Shown here: positions 1-7,318 of the stretch, piece by piece
Layout: each line of letters opens with the position of its first letter
Position numbering within the stretch: the stretch's first letter is position 1
NCBI GenBank assembly: GCA_900548955.1
Contig: URMQ01000030.1
Coordinates: 1-14,844 of the forward strand
Direction: 5' to 3'
Length of the DNA stretch: 14,844 nt
From: an uncultured Eggerthella sp.
Lineage (GTDB): Bacteria; Actinomycetota; Coriobacteriia; Coriobacteriales; Eggerthellaceae
Notes under the pieces: generated by a model
Databases searched by the model: none
What the model was told of the DNA's origin: nothing
What the model saw: only the letters and a program-made list of their open reading frames with translations
Position numbers and translations under genes: made by a program

Positions 1-972
1 CAACCGGCAGCTGCTCCAGCTCAGCCCACTCAGCCAATGCAGCCAGGACAGCAGCCCGCTCCTCAACCGCAGCAGCCAGGAGTAGGTAATGGTACTGTTC
101 CACCGCTGCAGCCACCTTATACCCCAGGGGCTGGAGCAGGAGTAAAGCCTAAAGGAACAGCAGCTTTGGTTTGCGGTATTTTAGCAATTCCTGTTGCTTG
201 GCTTAGCCCGCTGGTTGCTATTGTTCTGGCAATTGTTGCTATTGTGCTTTCTCGTAAAGCGGTTAAATCAACGGGCAAGAACGGTAAGACGACTGGTGGT
301 TTGATCTGCGGTATTATCGGTATCGTTTGCGCCATTATTTCCTTTATTATTGGCATAGTATTTTCGGTTGCCATTATTGGGCAGACAATTGATGATGCTT
401 CAAGCACGTCGTATTCGACCTCCGACAGCATTACCGCTGAAGCACCAGAAGATCTAACCGTAGATGAACAGGCATGCTATGACTTGGGTATCGCTAAGCT
501 CGATCAGCTAAAAAATCAAGATCCTGCATTGGTAGATTACATTGCTACGAATTTGGATCAGGGTTTTGCTGATTCCATGGGTATTTCTCATGAGGAAATG
601 GGATCGAGCGCTGAGGCAGTTGCTACTTGGATGCTTACTGATTTCAACTATGAATTTGACGGTGTGTATGTAGATGAAGAAAGCGGAACAGCAACCATGT
701 ATGCTGATCTTGAAATGCGCGATTCGTTTGCATTCATGAACAACTTCTATGAATTGGCGGACGATTTTGTTAGCTCTGGTGAAGCAGAATCTATGACTGC
801 TGAAGAAGCAGCTGCACGTTTGGGCGAACTCTATAACCAGGCAATGGATGAAACTTCTGATATGACCAGCTATTACACCGCAATCGATTTCGTGAAGCAA
901 TCTGACGGAACTTGGGCAGTAGACGAAGGGGCTTGGGAAGATGAATTGGGCTTCATGTTCGGTATCTACTAG
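1..972 (+). CDS. DUF4190-type membrane protein, 5' partial
   Basis: The frame is open from base 1, and the codons before the first ATG (37) continue the same Pro/Gln/Ala-rich composition, so the true start probably lies before the window. Counting from Met 37, residues 1-35 are a low-complexity Pro/Gln head. Two hydrophobic segments follow (about 42-72 and 86-115), joined by a short basic loop (SRKAVKSTGKNGK), with the repeated Gly-rich hydrophobic pattern of DUF4190. Residues 116-311 form an acidic soluble domain, probably outside the cell, ending in a W-x-V-D-E and G-F-M-F-G-like close seen in actinobacterial surface proteins of unknown role. The gene is followed by a terminator and no operon partner is visible. 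Function is unknown; a role in envelope biology is inference only. Confidence 0.8.
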   Translation, partial: QPAAAPAQPTQPMQPGQQPAPQPQQPGVGNGTVPPLQPPYTPGAGAGVKPKGTAALVCGILAIPVAWLSPLVAIVLAIVAIVLSRKAVKSTGKNGKTTGGLICGIIGIVCAIISFIIGIVFSVAIIGQTIDDASSTSYSTSDSITAEAPEDLTVDEQACYDLGIAKLDQLKNQDPALVDYIATNLDQGFADSMGISHEEMGSSAEAVATWMLTDFNYEFDGVYVDEESGTATMYADLEMRDSFAFMNNFYELADDFVSSGEAESMTAEEAAARLGELYNQAMDETSDMTSYYTAIDFVKQSDGTWAVDEGAWEDELGFMFGIY

Positions 973-1075
973 GTAGATGAAAGTCTTCGCAGAGCTGTTT
1001 TATATGAAAGTTTCCGTAGAAGCGAGAAGTCAAATTTCAGAAATCTAGGTAAATATAGAGACTTGTATTAATTTG

Positions 1076-1117
1076 CAATAGCTGTCGTGGGATTTCTCGC
1101 GGCAGCTATTGTTTTGT
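1076..1117 (+). terminator. Rho-independent terminator after the DUF4190 gene
   Basis: A 12-bp stem with one G-U pair (arms 1076-1087 and 1100-1111, caatagctgtcg against cggcagctattg) is followed by TTTT at 1112-1115. It lies about 100 bases after the stop codon. Confidence 0.8.
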
Positions 1118-1138
1118 GGAAATAGTGCGACAGGGAAG

Positions 1139-1190
1139 CGCGGTAAGGATTAAGCGAGAGCTTAGAGGCTTGAGTGAAGTCCTTAACGCG
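1139..1190. other. Inverted-repeat structure in the gap before the flippase gene
   Basis: The 972-1288 gap holds a terminator, this structure and a possible -10 box. The arms cgcggtaagga (1139-1149) and tccttaacgcg (1180-1190) pair with one mismatch. Inside them sits a second hairpin, taagc-gaga-gctta (1151-1164), with a GNRA-type loop. It could be a small structured RNA or leader element, or chance. It matches no RNA family I know. Confidence 0.35.
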
Positions 1191-1239
1191 ATATGAGTGA
1201 AGTTTTAGTCAAATCTAAAGTGGTAGCCTTTCAACCCAC

Positions 1240-1245
1240 TATAAT
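1240..1245 (+). promoter_or_regulatory. Possible -10 box (TATAAT) for the flippase gene
   Basis: A perfect TATAAT sits about 42 bases before the GTG start at 1288. No convincing -35 hexamer is present 16-18 bases upstream, so the assignment is weak. Confidence 0.3.
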
Positions 1246-1287
1246 TTGTCAAAGCTATAAATAAGAAATGCAAGTACCGAACTGAAA

Positions 1288-3366
1288 GTGCCTGATGGCG
1301 CGTGCAGAGAGGACAAGATTCCAGCGCGTATGCAAGGAAAACATCGAAAACAATCAGAGCCTTCGGGCTCTTTTGCGGATAAAGCTCGTAATGTAGTGCA
1401 TAAAGCAGCATCTTCTATCCCGGGTGGCTTTAATGGCGGTGCTCAAACAGAAGATAAAAGAACTACGAGTAAAAGTAGAAAGCAACGACAGAGCCGCCCT
1501 CATAAGCAGAATTATATAGCACGCGTCGTTAATCGTTGGTGCAATCGCTTGCTTGGCGTTGTGACGGAAGGCTCGTTCGACCAAGAAGAAGAATTTGCCT
1601 CACACAGAACTTCTCGTGACTATATCTGTAACACTATTGGCACAAGCGCATGGGGAATGGTATTCCCATTCCTTACTATTGTGGTTACTCAGCTTAGCGG
1701 TACCGAGCAAGCAGGTATGTTTTCCATGGCATTTATCATCGGCACCTTGCTGATGATTGTGGGTAACTATGGTGTTCGTACTTATCAAGTTTCCGATATT
1801 GGCGAAAAGCATTCGTTTTTTGATTATCAGATAAATCGTTGGATTACCTGCATCATTATGATGTTAGTGGCTTACGTGTACTGTTCTTTCCGTGGATACG
1901 ATGCAAATATGTTCAGTATCTGTATGGCGGTTTGTACGTACAAAATGATCGATGGTCTAGCGGATGTGTATGAAGGTCGCTTACAGCAGATGGATAAGCT
2001 CTATCTTGCTGGTATATCCCAGGCGTTCCGCTCCATTGTTGTGTTTATCGTTTTCTCTTTGGCGCTTCTCATTACGCGAAATCTTGTTGTAGCAAGTATC
2101 GCCATGGCGGTTGCTGCAGCTCTTACGTTTGTGGTGCTTACGTTTCCTCTTGCTCACTTGGAAACGCCTCGATCGCGGGGAAGAAGCCATGCAAGAATAG
2201 CGGCACTTTTCAAACAGTGTTTTCCTGTATTTATTGCATTATTCATGTACGCCCTTATCGACAACATGCCGAAGTTTGTAATGGAAGGCGTGCTCTCCTA
2301 CGATAATCAGTTGTATTTCAATGCGTTATATTTCCCAGCTCAGGCTATCTTGCTTACGGTGGGTTCAATTTATAAACCCCTGCTCGTTCGTATGGCGCAA
2401 ATGTGGGCGGATGCAGAAAAGCGTCGTCGTTTCGACTTGGTTATTCTGGCAATTGTTGCGGTAGTAATTGTTATCACTTTGGCGGTCATTTTTGTAATGG
2501 CAACCATCGGTATTCCCGTTATGAGCTTCATGTACGGCATTGACTTCGAGCAATTCCGTGGATTGAGCTACATCATGATTGCCGCTGGTGGTGTTACCGC
2601 GATAATTGACTTTATTTACCAGGTAATTACGGTGCTTCGTCGCCAGAAATCGGTAATGAAGTTGTACGTGATTACGTTCGGATTCTCGCTCTTTATTCCG
2701 ATTTTGCTGATTGATTTTACTGGTTTGCCTGGTGCTGTTATTGGCTATCTGATTGTTATGACAATTTTGCTTGTATTGCTAGTCTGGGAATATGCAAGCA
2801 TTCGCCTTGAGCTTCATCGTCATCCTGAACGTGTAGAAGAAACACTTGCGGGAGAAGAGGCTGCTGCGCGTGCGTATGGAGAAAGCATTGCAGGTGTTCG
2901 AGCTCGTGAAGCAGGCAAAGTTCGTGAAGCAGGCAGAGGCCGTCACGCAAACCTCGATCGTAGTCATTCTCGTGTTTCTGATAGTGAAGGAGTGTCTTCG
3001 CGAACATCAAGAACTTCTTCTGCTCGAACAGCGTCTCAGCCAAGCGAGGCACGTTTGCGTGCGCGCGAAGAGCGGGCGGCGCGTGAAGCTCGTGATGAGG
3101 CGCGTGTGCGACGAGTGCGAAGGGCTTATGATGGAGTGCATAGAAATCCCCAGAGTCAGCAAAGTGAATCTCAAGCAAGGCACACTTCAACAGAACAAGG
3201 AAGAAGCGGGTCTTCTAGGTACAATAACCGATCAAAATTGAATAACTTGCCGAAAATATCCGATGACAAATTAGCGCGAAACGCTTCTAGGAGCGAACGA
3301 GCTAAGAAGGATGGTTATTCCGAAATAATTGCTTCGGTTGATGATGACTATTCTGATCGTCAGTAA
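1288..3366 (+). CDS. Wzx/MATE-like oligosaccharide flippase with long basic tails
   Basis: This is a polytopic membrane protein of 692 residues. Residues 1-110 are hydrophilic and rich in Lys/Arg/Ser. About 112-500 hold roughly 12 hydrophobic segments arranged as in Wzx/MATE-like polysaccharide exporters, for example the segment around YALIDNMPKFVMEG (321-334). Residues 510-692 are a disordered tail rich in Arg, Ser and Glu. The inferred role is flipping undecaprenyl-linked oligosaccharide across the membrane. The substrate is not predictable, because no glycosyltransferases lie nearby. The start is uncertain: GTG 1288 has no Shine-Dalgarno sequence, while ATG 1330 (residue 15) has GAGAGGA only at a 16-base spacing. 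A terminator-like hairpin lies inside the early coding region (1356-1374). The family is usually about 400-550 residues; both tails account for the excess length. The gene converges on the PAP2 gene. Confidence 0.72.
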   Translation: MPDGACREDKIPARMQGKHRKQSEPSGSFADKARNVVHKAASSIPGGFNGGAQTEDKRTTSKSRKQRQSRPHKQNYIARVVNRWCNRLLGVVTEGSFDQEEEFASHRTSRDYICNTIGTSAWGMVFPFLTIVVTQLSGTEQAGMFSMAFIIGTLLMIVGNYGVRTYQVSDIGEKHSFFDYQINRWITCIIMMLVAYVYCSFRGYDANMFSICMAVCTYKMIDGLADVYEGRLQQMDKLYLAGISQAFRSIVVFIVFSLALLITRNLVVASIAMAVAAALTFVVLTFPLAHLETPRSRGRSHARIAALFKQCFPVFIALFMYALIDNMPKFVMEGVLSYDNQLYFNALYFPAQAILLTVGSIYKPLLVRMAQMWADAEKRRRFDLVILAIVAVVIVITLAVIFVMATIGIPVMSFMYGIDFEQFRGLSYIMIAAGGVTAIIDFIYQVITVLRRQKSVMKLYVITFGFSLFIPILLIDFTGLPGAVIGYLIVMTILLVLLVWEYASIRLELHRHPERVEETLAGEEAAARAYGESIAGVRAREAGKVREAGRGRHANLDRSHSRVSDSEGVSSRTSRTSSARTASQPSEARLRAREERAAREARDEARVRRVRRAYDGVHRNPQSQQSESQARHTSTEQGRSGSSRYNNRSKLNNLPKISDDKLARNASRSERAKKDGYSEIIASVDDDYSDRQ
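1356..1374 (+). promoter_or_regulatory. UUCG hairpin with short T run inside the flippase 5' coding region
   Basis: The arms agagcc (1356-1361) and ggctct (1366-1371) enclose a TTCG tetraloop and are followed by TTT. This is the form of a short intrinsic terminator, about 70 bases into the reading frame. It may be an attenuator, a sign that the real start is further downstream, or chance. Confidence 0.4.
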
Positions 3367-3421
3367 TTAGGCGCTGGATCACGCTTTTTGGTGAGACAGT
3401 AGGCTTTTAGTGCTACGGTTT

Positions 3422-4093
3422 TTAAGGTACTTCAGGAGGTTCTGGTGCTCGTAAAAGCAGAGGAGCTGCCACGCTGGTATACATTGCCAACCATGCAAGT
3501 GATATGCAAAAGCCTGCAAGAACGTCAGATGCATAATGAACGCCAAGGTAAATACGGCTTATGCCAATTAAAAGAATTAAAAGCGAAAACCCAGCACAGC
3601 ACGCATAGCGCATAGTTCGGTCTTTTTCGTAGGTCCACACCAGCCATACCAAAAGTCCAAAGAATGCCATGGCAACCATGGAATGACCAGAAGGGAAACT
3701 GAATCCTGTCTCTACAATAAGACTAATATCCTCTGGGCGAGGACGCTGAACTAATTCCTTTAGAATTAAATTTAGAGCAACAACTAATACCAAGTTGACG
3801 GCGCAGAACATACCGGGACGTCTTCCGGGAGCAAAGGCAGCAATAACTAGCAACAATACCAGTAAAGAAATGGGCGCAGCTAGCGCTGAAATACTCTCCA
3901 TAATCGGAGTAAGCCAGTCGGCGCGAAGGTTTTCAACAAAGAAGGCACGTGCTAATCGGTCAAGGGTCATGAAGTCGCCTTCTAGAACATCGTCTAATAG
4001 TTCAATGAACAAAATAACGCAAGCAGAAATAATAAGAATTCGCTTTCGTTTTATGATGAGTTCTTTTAATCGGGGAAGCAAAGAAGATTTCAT
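3422..4093 (-). CDS. PAP2-family phosphatase, membrane-bound
   Basis: This is a 223-residue phosphatidic acid phosphatase type 2 protein with about six hydrophobic segments. All three signature motifs of the superfamily are visible: K-X6-RP (K112 to R119-P120), PSGH (134-137) and SR-X5-H-X3-D (S179-R180, H186, D190). The two catalytic histidines are H137 and H186, with D190 as their partner. Members dephosphorylate lipid phosphates at the outer membrane face, such as undecaprenyl pyrophosphate, phosphatidylglycerol phosphate or phosphatidic acid. The exact substrate here is unknown. A UppP homologue is also present in the window, so carrier-lipid recycling may be shared. The start ATG has AAAGGA 12 bases upstream, longer than ideal. 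The gene is convergent with the flippase gene (55-base gap, no clear terminator) and divergent from the BASS transporter. Confidence 0.88.
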   Translation of the reverse strand: MKSSLLPRLKELIIKRKRILIISACVILFIELLDDVLEGDFMTLDRLARAFFVENLRADWLTPIMESISALAAPISLLVLLLVIAAFAPGRRPGMFCAVNLVLVVALNLILKELVQRPRPEDISLIVETGFSFPSGHSMVAMAFFGLLVWLVWTYEKDRTMRYACCAGFSLLILLIGISRIYLGVHYASDVLAGFCISLAWLAMYTSVAAPLLLRAPEPPEVP

Positions 4094-4441
4094 AAGCAGT
4101 AGTAGTCCTTTAGCGGTTTTTCGTGCGTGTTACCAATATGCCCATAAGTCACGCAGTCGCATTTGAAATTCGCGCAACCTAAAACAAGGTACGTGATCAA
4201 ACGCTGCAAACAAACAATGTTTAAAAAATTGTTAACTACTCTAGCAAATTCTTCATTAAAACAAAGCAGAATGAATAAACCACAAACCGTTGAATTTGCT
4301 ACGGTTCCAAAAAAGAGAGCAATAAAACTTGTAGTGAACAGACAAGAGGAATATCTTTGCACAATTCAAGAATTACGTTGCTTTTTAACAGTTACTTAGT
4401 TCTTGTTTAAATATTGGCTCTGAGATTTGAAAGGATGATTC
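4094..4441. other. AT-rich divergent intergenic region, no convincing gene
   Basis: This gap of about 350 bases separates the PAP2 gene (minus) from the BASS transporter gene (plus) and should hold both promoters. It is visibly more AT-rich than its neighbours. An inverted repeat AACAAT-N9-ATTGTT lies at 4213-4233 and could be an operator or AT-rich noise. Short open frames on both strands (4163-4399 plus, 4090-4362 minus) overlap each other and lack ribosome binding sites or a recognisable protein character, so I do not call them. No consensus -35/-10 pair stands out. Confidence 0.4.
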
Positions 4442-5461
4442 ATGAAGGTATTAGAAAAAATCAGCGACTACGCCGGAAAGTACATGGCAATCATTGCTCT
4501 ACTTGTCGCAATTATTGCCTTGGTCTTTCCTGGTCCTGTTTCGTCGGTAATTAAGACGAGTTATGTAAATATTCTTCTGGGTATCGTTATGTTTGGTATG
4601 GGTATGACTTTGACCTTGACCGACTTCAAAGTTGTATTCACGAAGCCAAAGGCGGTAATAACGGGTATTTTTGCACAGTTTATTATCATGCCTGGTCTTG
4701 CTTTTATTTTAGTTACGATTTTCCAGCTTCCTCCCGAGTTAGCAATAGGTGTTATTTTGGTAGGTTGCTGCCCAGGTGGTACCAGCTCCAACGTTATGAC
4801 GTATTTGGCTAAAGGTGATGTAGCGCTTTCGGTAGGCATGACTGCATGCACTACGATTATGGCTCCTGTTGTAACGCCGCTTTTGGTATTGCTTATTGCG
4901 GGTCAAACCGTTGATGTTGCGGTTTTGGAGATGTTTATTTCTATTGTTCAGGTAGTTTTAGTTCCTATTGCTGTCGGTTTTATTATCAATAGGATTTTTG
5001 AAAAGTTCGCAAAAGAATTCTCTCGCGTGCTTCCGTTGATTTCCGTAATTGGTATTTCTCTTATCATCATGGCGGTTGTTGCAGCTAATGCAGCAAGCTT
5101 AATGACTGTTGGTTTGCTTATTATTGTGGTAGTTATGCTTCATAATGTGTGCGGATACGCCTTGGGCTATTTGGCGGGTCGTTTGCTCGGTTTGAGCAAA
5201 GCTCAGCGTCGCACCTTGTCTATCGAAGTAGGTATGCAGAATTCTGGTCTTGCTACTTCTTTGGCAACTGTACATTTTGCTACGATGCCTTTGGCGGCAG
5301 TGCCAGGTGCGGTATTTAGCGTGTGGCATAACATTTCTGGTGCAATTTACGCAAACATTCTCGCTCGTTCTGCAGGAGACGATTCGGTTGCGAAAGCAGA
5401 TTTGGAAAACAAGATTGAATCTGGCGAAATTGAAAAGGAAGAAGAAAAAGCCGCTAAGTAG
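4442..5461 (+). CDS. Bile acid:sodium symporter (BASS) family transporter
   Basis: This is a 339-residue protein with about ten hydrophobic segments, the length of bacterial BASS/ASBT proteins. Both crossover-helix motifs of the fold are visible: GGTSSNVMTYLAKGD (112-126) and IEVGMQNSGLA (261-271). By analogy with bacterial ASBT structures, S116, N117, E262 and Q266, with Q79 in an earlier helix, are the likely sodium ligands. Family members carry sulfated or bile acids, pantothenate, pyruvate or other organic anions with sodium; the substrate here cannot be told from sequence. The C terminus is a short charged tail (EIEKEEEKAAK). The start ATG has a good Shine-Dalgarno (AAGGA, 4431-4435) six bases upstream. 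The gene stands alone: the upstream gene is divergent and the downstream gene convergent. Confidence 0.88.
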   Translation: MKVLEKISDYAGKYMAIIALLVAIIALVFPGPVSSVIKTSYVNILLGIVMFGMGMTLTLTDFKVVFTKPKAVITGIFAQFIIMPGLAFILVTIFQLPPELAIGVILVGCCPGGTSSNVMTYLAKGDVALSVGMTACTTIMAPVVTPLLVLLIAGQTVDVAVLEMFISIVQVVLVPIAVGFIINRIFEKFAKEFSRVLPLISVIGISLIIMAVVAANAASLMTVGLLIIVVVMLHNVCGYALGYLAGRLLGLSKAQRRTLSIEVGMQNSGLATSLATVHFATMPLAAVPGAVFSVWHNISGAIYANILARSAGDDSVAKADLENKIESGEIEKEEEKAAK

Positions 5462-5546
5462 CGGTCAGTGACTAGCTGATACTAAAAGTCATTGTTTCTG
5501 TTAACTGCTAGTTATGCAGTAGTGGTTAATGGTTATTTGGTGTTAG

Positions 5547-5583
5547 AAGCGCAGTGAGGAAGAACTCCTTGCTGCGCTTTCAG
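5547..5583 (+). terminator. Hairpin between convergent genes, probable terminator
   Basis: A 14-bp stem with two G-U pairs (5547-5560 with 5566-5579) and a five-base loop (agaac) lies between the convergent BASS and LytTR genes. The T run after it is short (about three T), so termination strength is uncertain. The rest of the 5462-5676 gap shows no gene. Confidence 0.5.
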
Positions 5584-5676
5584 CAATCATCGCCCTTATT
5601 GCTAAACGTCGCTCTGCTCATCGCAGAAGCTAGCAACAAGAAAGGGCTTAGCTGTAAACGCTCAGCTGTTAGAAAT

Positions 5677-6750
5677 TCACAACGCAAGCAGCGCTGTCAC
5701 TTCTTGGTAGCGCTGCTTGCTTACAGGGACAGAGTTTCCGTCTGTAAGAGTTAACTCGTAGCGGCGCAGTGAATGTATAGCGTTCTTATTCACTACATAG
5801 GACCTATGACACTGGATAAAGCCCTTTTCGGGTACAAGAGCGCGTGCTTGCGTAAGGCTTAAATTTAGCTGTTCGGTATGACCGCCAGTTACATGAACTA
5901 CAAGGGTATGGCCAAACACTTCAAGGTATTGAATAGCAGATAGCTCTAGCGCTAGCACTCGTGAGGGTGTTTCGAAAATTACTTTAGATAGATTGTTATT
6001 TTGGTTGAGATTTTCTTCTTTTTGCCTTCGCGTTCGTTGGCCTTGCTGTTCGCGCTGTTCTTGCTGTTCACGCTCAAGTACGACAACTCGTTTTGCCATA
6101 CCGTCATATTTCTCTCGCGCTTGTTTTAAATCGCGGAATATCACAAAAGCCCAAGCAAAAATAGCCACTATGCCTACCACTAAGACCCCAGCAAGTAAGG
6201 CAATTTGTGCGCTGGCAGAATCGATAGAACGTGAGGGTATCCAATAAATTAAAACCAAAAGAAGAAAGATGCCAATAGGAAGTACATTGAATCGAACCCA
6301 TACTTTTGTATCGAATTTTTCAGCAACCAGCGGGCGTACAACATGCAACATGAGCCAGCAACCTATTGGAAGTGTGATTAATTCAAGAATAGCAAGTACT
6401 CCTAGTTTCTCAGGAGAATAAAGACGTAGATCGGTAATGTCAGGAAATCCTAGGGGTGTAGCAAGGGCAGATACTGCGATGGTGATAATGGATCCGTATG
6501 CTACGGATACTAGAAACACAAACGTCTTACAAGCGCTATTGGATTTAACTTCGTTCCAAAAGAGCCAAAGTAATACACATACAAGAAGCAGAAACAATAG
6601 GTTCGAAAGAGTGATGCATGCATCAATAAAGGTGTCGAACACCACTAGGCTTACCGTAATAAATATGGTGCCTGTAGCGGCGATCGCTAGAAAAGCGTAT
6701 AGCACGACTAGCCGAATGGGGTGTCGTAGCATTTGCGTGAAAGGCAGCAA
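5677..6750 (-). CDS. Six-TM membrane protein with C-terminal LytTR DNA-binding domain
   Basis: This is a 357-residue protein with six predicted TM segments (about 13-38, 42-65, 76-98, 115-138, 153-172, 180-205). A Gln/Glu/Arg-rich probable coiled coil (about 206-250) follows, then a LytTR domain (about 258-355). LytTR landmarks are visible: IQYLEVFGHTLVVHV (273-287), FIQCHRSYVVNKNAI (311-325) and VPVSKQRYQEV (341-351). The layout resembles an AgrC/ComD-type sensor whose kinase part is replaced by the AgrA/LytR-type DNA-binding domain. The inferred role is a membrane-anchored one-component transcription regulator; the signal and targets are unknown. The longest frame starts at TTG 6750, and ATG 6732 (Met7) is an alternative; neither has a clear ribosome binding site. 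It is divergent from a SnoaL-LytTR pseudogene. A perfect 12-bp inverted repeat lies in its last codons. Confidence 0.82.
   Translation of the reverse strand: MLPFTQMLRHPIRLVVLYAFLAIAATGTIFITVSLVVFDTFIDACITLSNLLFLLLVCVLLWLFWNEVKSNSACKTFVFLVSVAYGSIITIAVSALATPLGFPDITDLRLYSPEKLGVLAILELITLPIGCWLMLHVVRPLVAEKFDTKVWVRFNVLPIGIFLLLVLIYWIPSRSIDSASAQIALLAGVLVVGIVAIFAWAFVIFRDLKQAREKYDGMAKRVVVLEREQQEQREQQGQRTRRQKEENLNQNNNLSKVIFETPSRVLALELSAIQYLEVFGHTLVVHVTGGHTEQLNLSLTQARALVPEKGFIQCHRSYVVNKNAIHSLRRYELTLTDGNSVPVSKQRYQEVTALLAL
5684..5720 (-). repeat. Perfect 12-bp inverted repeat in the last codons of the LytTR gene
   Basis: The arms gcaagcagcgct (5684-5695) and agcgctgcttgc (5709-5720) pair perfectly around a 13-base loop, just before the stop codon. 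There is no T tract, so it is not a classical terminator. It could slow 3' exonucleases or be a by-product of the Ala/Leu/Gln codons there. Confidence 0.6.
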
Positions 6751-6766
6751 ACATAAAACAGCACAG

Positions 6767-6804
6767 CTGACAACCTGTCAGTTCATTTGCCTGAATCAGT
6801 TGCT
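6767..6804. promoter_or_regulatory. Possible operator between divergent LytTR genes
   Basis: A palindrome ctgaca-acc-tgtcag lies at 6767-6781. A LytTR-like half-site TCAGTTCAT (6778-6786) fits the published 9-base consensus for AgrA/LytR-type binding, and a near copy TCAGTTGCT lies at 6796-6804. Their start-to-start distance is 18 bases, not the usual 21-22, so the match is imperfect. Confidence 0.35.
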
Positions 6805-7285
6805 TTATCCAAAGAAGACCCCGCGCATATCTTAAGTGATTCTCTTGCTGCGTTATATGCTCATGATATTGCTCCACTCGTAAACCGATTAGCGTCTGCA
6901 TGTTTATTTATAGCTCCTAATGGTGAACTTGTACGCGGACGCAATGCTGTAAGCTTAATGCTGGAACGCTTGCCTTCTCGACCCTTTTTGCGTTTAGAAG
7001 AACAGTCGTTTACTACCGAAGGCGTAATGGAGCAGGAATCAGAAGCTATCATGATAGTAGCTGGCTCTTACCGACTCTACACAGTCTCAAACGAACAGTT
7101 AATTTTTCTGCAGCTCGTCGCGCTACTGCCTGCTTCCAGAGAAACAATGAAGATAAGTGGCAAATCTTTCATCTTCATATTTCTGATGCGGGAGATGGTC
7201 AAATACTAATGGAGATGTGCTGCCTATTCCCAAACAGCGTTATGCGCAAGTACGTCGCGAAATAGCACTACGTATTGCGGAATAA
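6787..7285 (+). pseudogene. Degraded SnoaL-like/LytTR transcription regulator
   Basis: The first frame (TTG 6787 to stop 7209) begins like a SnoaL-like ligand-binding domain: ACLFIAPNGELVRGRNAVS, then MIVAGSYRLYTVSNEQLIF. From about base 7107 the family pattern continues in another frame as SAARRATACFQRNNEDKWQ then IFHLHIS, which implies a -1 shift at the TTTTT run (7103-7107). From about 7205 a third frame reads NGDVLPIPKQRYAQVRREIA, ending at TAA 7283-7285. This is the C-terminal strand and helix of a LytTR domain and resembles the end of the neighbouring LytTR protein (VPVSKQRYQEV). About 80 codons of LytTR core between the two parts are missing. Intact SnoaL-LytTR regulators exist in related bacteria; this copy has a frameshift plus an internal deletion and no ribosome binding site. 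It is divergent from the membrane LytTR gene. Confidence 0.75.
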
Positions 7286-7310
7286 AAAAAGCCTGCAGAT
7301 TGTGCAGGCT
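7284..7310 (-). terminator. Terminator of the tRNA-Gln/tRNA-Glu unit
   Basis: An 8-bp perfect stem (agcctgca 7290-7297 with tgcaggct 7303-7310) and a five-base loop are followed on the minus strand by seven T (A run 7284-7290). It lies just after the tRNA-Glu 3' end and overlaps the pseudogene stop codon. Confidence 0.88.
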
Positions 7311-7318
7311 GGAAATTC

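Noticed and set aside
4090..4399. Two overlapping short open frames in the PAP2/BASS gap
   Set aside because: They lie on opposite strands over the same bases, have poor starts and no protein-like pattern. The region is more likely promoters.
5554..5754. 66-residue plus-strand open frame
   Set aside because: It begins inside the terminator hairpin and runs into the 3' end of the LytTR gene on the other strand.
7095..7110. Programmed -1 frameshift at the T run
   Set aside because: The -1 frame ends without a LytTR domain, and the LytTR tail is in a third frame. A second lesion makes decay the simpler reading.
6787..7209. Intact 140-residue hypothetical protein
   Set aside because: The conserved domain pattern continues in two other frames after 7107, so the frame is a fragment of a pseudogene.
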